From Gnomoniopsis sp. IMI 355080 (Eukaryota > Ascomycota > Sordariomycetes > Diaporthales > Gnomoniaceae): a stretch of 64,000 nt of DNA. The DNA lies in the NCBI GenBank assembly GCA_027946555.1, contig JAPEVC010000001.1, positions 1-64,000 of the forward strand, written 5' to 3'. Below, in pieces: positions 10,677 to 20,780 of the stretch. Made by a program: the position numbers and the translations under genes. Position 1 is the stretch's first letter. Every line of letters starts with the position of its first letter. The notes below the pieces were generated by a model, which saw only the letters and a program-made list of their open reading frames with translations, was not told the DNA's origin and ran no database searches.

Positions 10677-12950
10677 ATGGCGAACAAGACTGCCCTGACA
10701 CTTGGGTATAATGAGGCGCACCCATTCTCAAAGGTCAACATCTCGGATCGCGCTTCGGTCCAGGAACTACTCCGGACCCTTCTAGACCCACTCGAGCCAT
10801 TCTTCTCACCAAACAAGGCCCGGGTCAGAGTACCAGGCGCGACAGCTGTACGATTCGACCAGACTGCCTCTGAGGTAGAGGGTATTTGCCGTCCATTATG
10901 GGGATTGGCGTGTCTGCTGGGTGGTGAGGGGGATTATAAGGGAAAGCAGTGGTGGATCGACGGTATCAAGGCTGGAACTGATCCAGAGAATCCAGAGTAT
11001 TGGGGGTTTCCACGCGATAACGATCAGCGCATGGTCGAAATGTGCCCTCTAGGTAAGCACGAGAGATGTCGTGAGCTTGAGAACTAGGCTAACATCGGCA
11101 TGAATCTCAGGCTTCGCACTTGCTGTAGCCCCTCAAGTATGGGATGCAATGTCGGCAAAGGAGAAGACGAACGTTGAAAATTGGTTGGGTAATTCCATCA
11201 ATGAAAAGAAGTAAGTGTGACGCCATCGAGTGAATTTGACGACAGAATTAACATCGCTCTCAAAGTATGCCCAACACAAATTGGCTTTGGTTTAGAGTAT
11301 TTGCAAACTTGGGGTTGAAGAAGAATGGCGGCAAATTCTCTCAAGAAAGGCTTGATAGTGATATCAAGCACTTGGACACCTTCTACCGTGGCGATGGATG
11401 GTCCAACGATGGCCCTGAGCATATTCACCGTGAGTAGTCATTCACTCACGGAAACTGCAGGCCAGAGGCTCACCAAAAGTAGAGATGGATTATTACTCTT
11501 CCAGCTTCGCTATTCACTTTCTACAGCTGCTGTATGCCAACCTGGCTGGAAAGGAGGAGCCAGAACGAGCAGCCGAGTTCAAGAAGCGTGCTCAAATAGC
11601 TGCCCTTGATCTGGCTCACTACTTTGACGAAGAGGGCCGGTCGATCCCATTCGGACGGAGCGTGGGCTACCGGTTCGCCATGTGTTCTTTCTGGGGCGCT
11701 CTCGCGTATGCCGATGTTGAGTTACCCAAGCCCTTGACATGGGGAATGGTAAAAGGCATCGTGCTGCGTCACTTGCGTTGGTGGCAGACACAGCCAAACA
11801 TCTGGAGCTCCTCTGGAACGCTGACTATCGGGTATTCACACCCTAATATGTACATGGCTGAAAACTACAACAGCCCTGGCAGTCCTGTAAGATCAGCGTG
11901 CATGTTGTTTTGGATGAAGTTTTTGCTGATAGTGTCGCAGTACTGGGCCTGCTTGGCTTTCATTTGCCTTGCTGTCCCCGAGACGCACCCGTTCTGGACG
12001 TCCAAGGAGGAGTCGCATTGGGACGTCATCCCTAGGACGAAGCCCCTGAAGCAGCCTGGTCATATCATGACGTGAGTTGAATGACGCGTGTTTGCACCAA
12101 AAGTCAATATTGACAAAATCTCCCCAGCAACATTGGCGGTCATTGCATGCTTTTGTCCTCTGGACAGGCATGTGGGTATCCAATGAAGGGCACACACGCC
12201 AAGTACGGCTGCTTTGCATACAGCAGCGCGTACGGTTACTCGGCACCGCCTGGCCTCTTTACCCTGGAGCAGTACGCCCTGGCCTCTCAATTGGGTCTGT
12301 CCGACGACGGAGGCGAGTATTGGAAAACACGCAGGGTATCGGAATACGCGGGTATCGAGGACCGAGACGCCAAGTCCGTGCTTGTCTCAGTCTGGAAGCC
12401 CTTCTCCGACGTCAAGATCAAGACATATCTCATTCCTCCCGAGGAGGCCACGCCCAATTGGCACCTGCGCGTCCACCACATCGAAGCCGGACGCGAAGTC
12501 ATGACCGCGGATGGCTCGTTCGCCATCTCCAACGAGCGAACCCCCGACGGACGATACCTGGACCTGTACGACGCGGCCAAGAGTGAGGGGACACAGCCAA
12601 AGCTCATTGGCAATTACGATCTCAACACCGCCGAGGGTTGGACGAGCGGAACAAAGGGTGCGTTTGCGGTGTCCAAGGGCGCGGTGGGCATTCGGGCGCT
12701 GGAAGGCGAGGAGCAGGTGAGCAGGCAGGCGATGCTGGTGAATGCCGACCCGAACTCGAACCTGGTCGAGAGTCGCACGACGATCCCGACGCTGCAGCAC
12801 ACAATCAAGGCGGGAAGCGCGGTGTGGTACGTCTCGGCCATTTATGCCAAACCGTCGGGTAAGGCAGTGCCAAAGGAGACGTACTTGGATGGTTGGGAAA
12901 ATCCTCCAGCATTCCCGGATTGGTTGAAGGCTGAAATCGGCCAGCAGTAG
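10677..12950 (+). CDS. DUF2264 family protein
   Basis: Fungal and bacterial DUF2264 protein, 665 aa, biochemical role unknown. Exons: 10677-11052, 11111-11210, 11266-11429, 11483-11886, 11941-12071, 12128-12950; all introns are 53-58 bp. The acceptor at 11482 rather than nearby AGs was chosen because it restores HIHQMDYYSSSFAI, a conserved family stretch. The N-terminal two thirds (about residues 15-400) are rich in Trp, Gly and Tyr (GLACLLGGEGDYKG, GDGWSNDGPEH), consistent with an alpha/alpha-barrel as in glycoside-type enzymes; that fold is inference. The remaining 250 residues look beta-rich. No signal peptide, so probably intracellular. A sugar transporter lies 1.1 kb downstream on the same strand, which would fit a carbohydrate-related job. 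The intron at 11887-11940 is in frame and stop-free. Confidence 0.88.
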
Positions 12951-14083
12951 CCTTTTTTTTGGGGGGGGGGGGGGTGATAGACCTAATTAGAAACGCATTC
13001 TTACCAGTCTGGTAAGGTAAAATTGTGCGCCACATCAAGTATGTCCTTGGCTCCTGTCAGGTCTCATGTCCCCATCCGTTCTAACCGTGCATTCCGTTAC
13101 ATCAAATACCAATTTCCCAGGCTTCCATGTCGACTTTAGTGAAGCCGCGTCCTCGTACACAACGGTCTGCGAAATTTCTCGAGGTGACGGTAGCCTTGAT
13201 ACCGGTGAGACGTCATAGTTGAGCACAACTCTAGACGAGAGAACTCCTCACCAACATGCGCATACAAGCAACGTACGAGACTCGAGAGCTGTGCATTTTG
13301 ACTGTAATTTTGGACCGGATCAACGTGAATACATCGTTTAGAATGAGTAGGCGCGACTCGAAGCATCTGTGGTATATAGCCGAGTGAGTGGCGTATGTAG
13401 AGATCCCTCAGCGCTCCCTCAGGATATCTGAGCCATGGGGAAACAGCCAACAAGATTTGTCGTCAGACTACACAATTTGCTTCATGAAGGAGAGGATGCT
13501 TATGAGAAGATCGCAAAATGTTTGACGTCTTTCAACGCCTTGTCAGCTTCATCCCATCTGAACATCTCGAGCGTGAGCAGAGTCAAAGTGGCTTGCACAG
13601 AACCTGCCTGTCCACGACGCGGAGGGCCTCCGATATGAGACCAACCCAAGGCGTTTGAATCGAAGTAGACAAATTTTTGCTTCAAAATCCGAGTCCCATG
13701 AACCGCTCAGTGGCCAATGCCTATCTCGGTAGCGAGCCCACAGCCTTGTATGACCCGATTCCCTCCGGGAAGAATTCCCGCGTCTCTTGTCCTCCTATCC
13801 GCACGGATATTTGACAGTAATTTGGGGTTGATAGACGAGTCGGCGCATTTCTCCCGTGTAGTATGGGACGGTGAGAGATGTTGTGCGGCAGCAGATCGTG
13901 ATGGCGATCGCGTTGTTGTGGATCAAATAAGCAGGGACTCGCACATTTATCCTTTGGGGTGTACATGCATATTATATCTAGTTCTCGACCTGTTGTGGGA
14001 ACGTAACAAGTAGCTGAGAAACTTAGTTTTGTCATATCGTTCATTACTTGAGAAATTTTCGGACCAAGACAGAGGCCATCGCC
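12951..14083. other. Intergenic between DUF2264 and transporter genes
   Basis: Begins with the T8/G14 homopolymer block just past the DUF2264 stop. Small open frames at 13435-13638 (+) and 13721-14143 (-) have no recognisable content; the latter overlaps the first transporter exon. The right end is the transporter promoter. Confidence 0.5.
12953..12974 (+). repeat. T8-G14 homopolymer block
   Basis: Eight T followed by fourteen G, two bases after the DUF2264 stop codon. Such a G-run is mutable and prone to sequencing error, so its true length is uncertain. Confidence 0.9.
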
Positions 14084-16660
14084 ATGGGAAAGCTGCTCGC
14101 GAGGTTCCTCTCGCGCATCGTTCGCAATGATGCTATGAAACAAGAGTGAGGAGAAGTTCAGTATACAGCTATCAGTACATATGACTGAAAGAGCCCTCTA
14201 GCCCACACGAGATTTACGGATGGAGAGTCATCGCATTGTCATGCTCAGGTAGGTTCACCGCATACATATGTCTCAAGCAAGGTCGACAGATCCCTAACTT
14301 TGACTACTTAGCTTGGTATATGAACTACGTTTCCTGTTTATTTTGGCGCTCTTGTTCTTACAAAAAGATTCTCAACAGCTTTGGTGGGATGTTGTTCGGT
14401 TGGGAGTAAGCATGTTACCATGTCTGCTTGCCATCGTGGAAGACACAGTCTGACAGAAGCATACACAGTATCGGATCGATCAGTGGCATTCTGACTTATG
14501 GTCAATTCATGACGTGAGCAAGCTCATTGTGCCATCCAACAATATGGAACATTGACGAGACCATCCAGTGACTACCATTACGATCCCAGCGTCGCAACGC
14601 TGCTCAGCGAGAACAGTAGGCCCACCCGTAAAGTATAGATCAGGGGACGATATAGCTCACCTACTAACCTTCCATCTGCGCCAGTCGTTTCGACGCTTCA
14701 AGCAGGTTGCTTTTTTGCTAGTCTTATTGTACGTATTTACAAACCCCATTCCCATGATATACGCACCCCGTCGAAGCTAAGTACTTTAGTCATCCTTCAT
14801 CGCCGACAGATTCGGCCGAAAATGGCCCCTCGTTGGCGCAGGTGTTGTGACCTGCCTTGGTGTAGCCTTTCAGGCTGGGTCGAGAGGGTCCCTGACTTTC
14901 ATGTATATCGGGCGGCTTGTCGCTGGTTTCGGCGTTGGAGCAGCCTCGATGCTCACGCCACTGTATGTCTCGGAATGTGCACCGAGAGCTATACGTGGTG
15001 GCCTCACCGGTGAGAATAGAGAACTCCACTCCCACAAGCCTACCTAGGTATATACAGGCTGACATACGGAGCAGGCTTCTACCAGCTATTCATCGTCACT
15101 GGAACAATGATCTCGTTCTGGTGCGTGGCTTATCCCGGGACCTTATTGCTTGCGAACTGATGCGATGCCACAGGGTCAACTTTGGGATGCATACCGTCAA
15201 AGGCACCGCCGTGTATCAAGTGCCTCTGTCTTTGCAGGCCGTTCCGGCCGTGTTAGTTCCGATTTCTGTCGCAATTTCCTCTTGCTGGCCGTCATGCTAA
15301 TGTTTCTCGCATAGCATTCTTGCCCTCTCCATGATGCTCTGCCCAGAAAGGTAAACTCGTTGATATCCTTGTCCTCTACTCGCGATGCGTTACTAAAAAC
15401 CAACAGTCCAAGGTGGTGTGTACGAAACGGGCAGTGGGAAAAGGCAGCATGTATCTTGTCAAAATTATCCAAGTTAGTCCTTTTCATTCCCAATATGGCA
15501 GCCCCCCAGTTAACCAGGAGAACCTGCAGCCTGCGAAGCGACCACGAGTACGTCCGAGGCGAATTTCAAGACATGTCTGAGCAACTCGATATGGAGAGGC
15601 GTCTTGTGGGAGAAGCAACTTGGTGGAAGCTCTTTAAAGAGATGTGGATGGTCCCAGGGAACCGTAAACGAGCACTCATCTCGGTCGGCCTCATGATCTG
15701 CCAGCAGTTAACGGGGACGAATACACTCGCATGTCCATCCCAGACACTCCAAAAGTCCACCGCGGAAACAACTGCTGACCATTTCCAACTTACAGAACTA
15801 CTATGCACCACAGATTTTCTCGGACATGGGAGTTACAGAGCAAAGTGCGGCCCTCTTCGCAACAGGGGTGTACGGCCTCGTGAAGATGTTTTCATCCCTC
15901 TGCTTTCTCCTTTTCGCGGCCGATAGTCTCGGCCGCCGCAAGAGTCTCCTCGTCTCTAGTGTCGGGATGGCTGTGGCGTTGTATCTGATTGGAGTGTATG
16001 AGAGGCTCTACTCGGGCCACAAGACAGAAGTAAGTCGCTCCACCGGCACTGCATGTGGACGTGTCTGTCTGACCAAGGCTTGGTTAGATACCACCGCTGG
16101 GATACGTGGCGATCGTCTGTATCTACCTCTACGTTTTCTTCTTTCAATTTGGTTGGGGGCCCTGCTGCTGGATCTATGTCTCCGAAATCCCCACCGCCCG
16201 ACTGCGTACACTCAACGTCGGCATGGCCGCTGCGACGCAATGGCTGATCAATTTTGTCATTGCACGAACGACGCTGACAATGATGACCTCCCTGAACTAT
16301 GTGAGTCTAGGTCTTTTCCCATTCTTGTCCGATTTACTGACAGGCCCGCAGGGGACTTGGCTGCTCTTTGGGACCTTTTGCGCGCTCACTTTTTTCTTCG
16401 TCTTCTTTCTCATCCCAGAAACCAAGGGGATGAGCCTCGAGAAAATGGATGATCTCTTTGGTATTACGGACGACCTGCTGCGGATGATGGATGACAATCA
16501 GCTTGAGCGTGCGGCGAGCAGGAACGCGGCGGGTAAACTAGATACTCTGGTTCCTGGAAGCTCTTATACGGCTACTGCCGTGGCCGGGCCCAGTATCGAC
16601 CTTGACAAGCGGCACACCGGGTCGTCAAGGTCAAAAGACGAGCCTTTGTATCGCTTGTAA
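14084..16660 (+). CDS. MFS sugar/quinate-type transporter, 16 exons
   Basis: Twelve-helix proton-coupled sugar porter of the plasma membrane, 558 aa. Exons: 14084-14145, 14202-14248, 14312-14315, 14379-14405, 14469-14513, 14569-14615, 14685-14728, 14790-15009, 15075-15120, 15174-15251, 15315-15350, 15407-15472, 15530-15728, 15796-16029, 16088-16300, 16352-16660. The sum is 1677 nt and stays open. Family motifs in order: GWRVIALSCSACFGGMLFGW (helix 1), DRFGRKWPLVGAG, GRLVAGFGVG, SECAPRAIRGG, PESPRW, QQLTGTNTLNYYAPQIF, DSLGRRKS, YVSEIPTARLR, PETKGMSLE. Two features are odd: exon 3 has only 4 bases, and the intron 15729-15795 needs a GC donor. Skipping exon 3 as an exon and reading straight through 14312-14405 would also stay in frame but inserts 21 residues into helix 1. 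Substrate is not determinable; hexose, quinate and similar are possible. A gene with 15 introns is dense for this phylum. Confidence 0.88.
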
Positions 16661-17019
16661 ATGATATTCGGAAACGGGATAGACTGGAAAATTCTGGTGA
16701 TGAGAGTGGTATGTTAATCAGTCTGCAGAAAGGTGTAGGGGCAAGATTCACAACCCGGTAAATTGAGGGTTCGGAAGTTATGAGACGCCGACCTCATAAC
16801 CTCGATGTAGTAAGATTTTTTTTTTTGGCAGTGTTAACAGGTTTGGGAATCGGATGTGATACATCCAAGGTGGGCTCAAAATGCATTCAGTACTCTCCAA
16901 GCTGGTATATCCGTGCTATATGCTCTGTGCGTGCCACTCTGATTTTTGTTTTCCCTACGCAATGCCTTGATCGATTACTTTTTACGCGACTCGTGGTCTT
17001 CGTTCAGCTTGCACGGCGC
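16661..17019. other. Intergenic between convergent genes
   Basis: 3' flanks of the transporter (+) and the aminotransferase (-). Holds an 11-T run at 16816-16826. No gene seen. Confidence 0.6.
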
Positions 17020-18425
17020 TCATGCGGACGCGAACTTTTTGATGAATGTAGCGAGTTTCTCGGCTCCATTCAGGGGAATCGAATTGTAATTGCTGGCTCG
17101 AATGCCACCCACGCTTCTGTGTCCTTTTAGTCCAGTGAGACCCAGGTCAGTCGATTGCTTGAGGAATGCCTTTTCGGCTTCATCAACGTTGCCGCCCTGA
17201 TTTCACTTGTTAATCATTAATCACAACAAAGCTGGATGAAAAACTGAAACTTGCCTTTGTCACGCGGAAGCAGATGTTCATTCTCGATCGTACAGACTTG
17301 TCAGGAACAATCTGGTAGGCCTCAGGGTGTTCCTCAAGCGCTGCGTAAATCAATTGGGCCTTTTTCACTGCAACAGCTTCCTGACCGTCAACCTTGTCGG
17401 GATACGTGTCGAGGAGCTTCTTCAATACGGATCCAGCAATGAAGACACTACAAATCATTCAGCTTATTGGCACTCCATCAAGTACGGCTCGTCTCCTGAA
17501 CCTACTCGAAGATGCTCAGCGTGTTGTACAAGCTGTTGTTCTTGGCGATTACCTCGTAAGAGAAAACAATTGGCCCAATTGGAAGTCCGAGCTTCCGCAT
17601 AAGAGCCGGCGAGGGCTGGGGGGTCGTAGGAGGCAAGAAACTCTTCTTGACAACAGCAACAGTCACACCCGTCGACCCAAGATTCTTCTGCGCGCCGAAG
17701 AACAACACCGAAAAGTTCTTCACTGGGATTCTCCTTGACAATATGTTAGACGACATGTCAGCGACCACTATCGGGCCGGTGCCATCCGCCTTTGGTGACA
17801 AAATCTCTGGGAATTTTGGCATCTCAACACCGTCTACAGTCTCGTTGTCGCAATAGTACACCATGGCGGCGTCAGGTGACAGGTTCCATGTGCTCTGGTC
17901 GGGGATCTTTCCGAACTTGCCGTCATTGATAGTGCGGGCATCGCACACCAGGTTGACGTGTTCCGGCCCTAGAAGCCTCTGTGCCTCTTGGTAGGCCTTC
18001 AGAGACCAACTGCCTGTGACGATGTAGTCCACCTTTAAGCTCTCAACGGCCTTGACCAGTTCGGTCTCGAGCAGTCCACTCTCTGTATCCTTCTCCTCGA
18101 CACCATCCGCCTTTAGTATCTCGGCCTTCTTCCGGGAGACCCAGGCGCCGACCATGTTGTACAAGGTAGCGGAGAATTCGCCGGTGCCGCCGCCCTGCAT
18201 GAACAAGACCTCATATTCGTCGGAGGGAATGTCGAGGTAGGTGGCAAGGTCAGCCTTGGCGTTGTTGATGATATCGGTGGCCAACGCGGAGCGGTGGGAG
18301 TGCTCTGCAATGCCCAGGCCAGTGCCATTGTAGTCGAGCAGGGCCTGGGAGGCTTTTTGCAGAACGTCGGTGGGCAACAGAGCTGGGCCAGCACCAAAGT
18401 AGGTGATGTCGTCGCGCGAGGGCAT
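17020..18425 (-). CDS. SER1: Phosphoserine aminotransferase
   Basis: PLP enzyme of serine biosynthesis converting 3-phosphohydroxypyruvate and glutamate to phosphoserine and 2-oxoglutarate; 429 aa, close to fungal homologues. Exons on the minus strand: 18425-17506, 17447-17255, 17196-17020. The Schiff-base lysine is K247 in FFGAQKNLG; the N-terminal ITYFGAGPALLP and the LFMQGGGTGEF phosphate-binding loop are intact, and the C-terminal GLKGHRSVGGIRASNYN arginine motif is encoded in the last exon. Intron 1 (17448-17505) is GTAGGT..TGTAG. Intron 2 (17197-17254) starts with GC in the strong context AAAG|GCAAGT; GT donors nearby break the frame. A TGAGTCA Gcn4/CPC1-type site lies about 231 bp upstream, fitting control by amino-acid starvation. 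Assignment is firm. Confidence 0.95.
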
Positions 18426-19304
18426 ATTGAGCAGGGGGGCTAGCGCTGCTTTGTTCGAGGGGTGTAAGAAAAGGTACCAAGTCAGTCAACGCATGTAATA
18501 AAAGCGAAGACCGTGTCAGGAGTATATTGCTAGAGATGACAATTTCCAGTAGGGTAGAAAAGTTGAGGCAGCAGCTGTAGGGAGTGGCGCCACCGGTGTC
18601 GGCGGTCGCGTACAGAAGTTTAGTACTACTTGCAAGTACTTTTTTGCTGGTGACGTGAGTCAACTTTTTTGGTGGAGCGCTGTAGCCAGGCGTCAGGCGC
18701 AAGGCCAGGCGGGGCAGGCGGGGCACCTAGCTTCCCCAGATTTGCGGCCGGCTGCAAAGCACTCTTAGTTTTGCTGTCCAGGGATTCGAGGCGGGGATCC
18801 TTACCTCTGCAGGATGTCATGCACATTGTCCGCCAGGGCAGATCGGCAGCGGTTCGAACTGGCTTTTCCGGGTTCAGTATGGCAACTCCCAGACGAACCA
18901 TCTCCTACTATGCAAGCAACGGCAGACTACCACGCCCTGGCTGTGGAAATAAGCTCGAGTCGCTTGCGTTAGTGTGCCTGTCTCGACTCTCACGTCTGGC
19001 AAGGCAAAGGCAAGGCTTGGCCTTTCCGACTCAATCCATCTATGCAGACGCAACATCTGAGACCATCTTCATGAACACATATGCGCCGCATTCGAGAACA
19101 CACAACCGCCGATCGCCCGCTTTCTGACAGCTCACGTCGTCTCGAGCGTCTTTCAAGGTCTGGACTCTGTCTTGCCTTGACTTGGTTTTTCCCCAGTGCC
19201 ACCAGGCATCAACTGCAAGCTCGAGGGCAAGACAAAGGACAAGGCAGGGCAGGGCAGCACACGCTGCAGTGAGCTCTGTTGCACGGCGTCTCGTGACAGG
19301 TCGG
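18426..19304. other. Divergent promoter region of the aminotransferase
   Basis: Contains the TGACGTGAGTCA element at 18651-18662. Small open frames on both strands have no recognisable content. GGCAAGG/GGGCAGG-rich simple sequence at 19000-19020 and 19228-19256. Confidence 0.5.
18651..18662 (-). promoter_or_regulatory. Gcn4/CPC1-type site (TGAGTCA), with CRE-like half
   Basis: TGACGTGAGTCA contains a perfect TGAGTCA (18656-18662), the core bound by the bZIP regulator Gcn4/CPC1, preceded by TGACGT. It sits about 231 bp before the ATG of the serine-biosynthesis aminotransferase, a usual target class. Function is inferred. Confidence 0.5.
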
Positions 19305-20088
19305 ATGTCTACTTTTGATCCCGCTGCAGATGCGGCGGTCGAGGCGTCCATCACAGTCGCAGACGAAATTGAGGTCGCCGGAGATAGAACGCCCACTTCG
19401 GACCCTGACCTAGACTTGGACCTCGAATTCGACTTCGACCTTCCAGAGCCTGCGGGTCCCGGCAACCCACAGCAAGAGCAACGTCAGCAGTCTCAAGACG
19501 ATCAGGGGCACAGCCCGGACGTGCGAGAGGGCGATCACCACAATGCAAGTGTTTCTCTGCCTGGGAACAACGTCAATGGGCGAGAGCACAGAAATGCGCA
19601 CGCGAATGAGGACAGCACCAGTGGCAGAAAGCCCTCACAGGCTAGAAGGGTGTCGCATGTGAGCTCTGCACATGGCTCCGGCAACGATAGCGACCACCGC
19701 GGCGACCATGGTACGTTCATCATCTTTTCTTGTACTATCTTGATGCCTAAAAATCCGTCGGATCGCCTTGGCCGGGCGGAAAATTTTCCCATTTCACTTT
19801 TGGTTCTTGACTCGCTTCACAAGCTTCACCTCTTTTTACCCGGTCTTTTGACTGCGGTTGCAGTCTCCTGCAGAACAATCTAGTGCCCTGAGGTTTCATC
19901 CCATCACCGACACGCGCGGCCCAAAGCTTCTAGAAGAGAACAGAAAAGCTTCGAGGACCATCGGCTATTTTACGCGCATTCTCATTCGACCAAGCTTGAC
20001 ACTACCAAAGATCCATAGGACATGTCGCGATCTTTCCTGTGGATATCACTTGCTTGGGCGCCGGGTGCCGGATGATCAACTGCCGTGA
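19305..20088 (+). CDS. Doubtful acidic low-complexity protein
   Basis: A two-exon model of 206 aa: 19305-19710 and 19874-20088, with a 163-bp GTACGT..TGCAG intron that keeps the frame. The N-terminal half is acidic and disordered, with an alternating run DPDLDLDLEFDFDLPEP and then Gln/Asp/His-rich sequence. The second exon encodes a basic segment with no recognisable motif. No signal peptide or membrane helix. The exon 1 reading frame is plausible; exon 2 is weak. It could instead be a longer gene whose later exons I cannot resolve, or noncoding. Confidence 0.35.
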
Positions 20089-20780
20089 TACAACGCGCTA
20101 AAAGTTCTTTCGCCCAACTACCGGACGTACCGTTGCAATCTCACGAGTACCTGGGCTTCTATCACCGCCTTGTTGTCTGGGCACAACTGTGGATTATCAG
20201 GCGACTTTTAATTTCCACCGTTACGTTGAAGGCGCGTTCAATTGCCCGAGAAGCAAGATGCAGCTCGGATGATCCAACTATAGGAGCCCAGCTATATGCT
20301 CGACGCAGACAACCAACGGCATGGAACCTCAGGGCGCCCTAGTTCCACACCATGCCGCCTGTCAAAACCTTGTCGTGACCACGGGTCTTCATGGCTTCCT
20401 ACCACGCTGATATCTCCTGATCCTTGCGAACAAAGACCCAAGTTTGCTCCCCCAGCTTCAGTCCGTCCAATTGTTTCACAGCACCCTCCAACCACGGGAG
20501 GAGGAGTACACGGCAGCCTGGTACTTGCCTGTGCTTGCAGTTGTTTCTCTCATCAGATTTCACCAGGCCCATGCCGCTTCATCTCGCCTTGTGTTTGTGT
20601 TTGTGTTTGCACTTGCACGGCTCCTGTCATGCTGTGTGATCGTTCCCGCAACCCCTCTGGTACTGGTTGTGGGTCAAGACGACACGGCCCTTCCGGCCTT
20701 GTGCTTGTTTTATTTATTCTTATATCCCTGGTCACCTGCCATGTGTCGCGCTACATTGGTTTTCCTTGTTAACTCAGGCT
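20089..20780. other. Intergenic, 5' side of SDR-like gene
   Basis: No supported gene. A short GTGTTT-type simple repeat lies at 20588-20610. Several overlapping open frames have no recognisable content. Confidence 0.5.

Noticed and set aside
9886..16351. Several introns (9886-9954, 11887-11940, 14316-14378, 16301-16351) are multiples of three without stops, suggesting coding retention
   Set aside because: With about 45 short introns, a handful like this is expected by chance; not evidence of regulated retention by itself.
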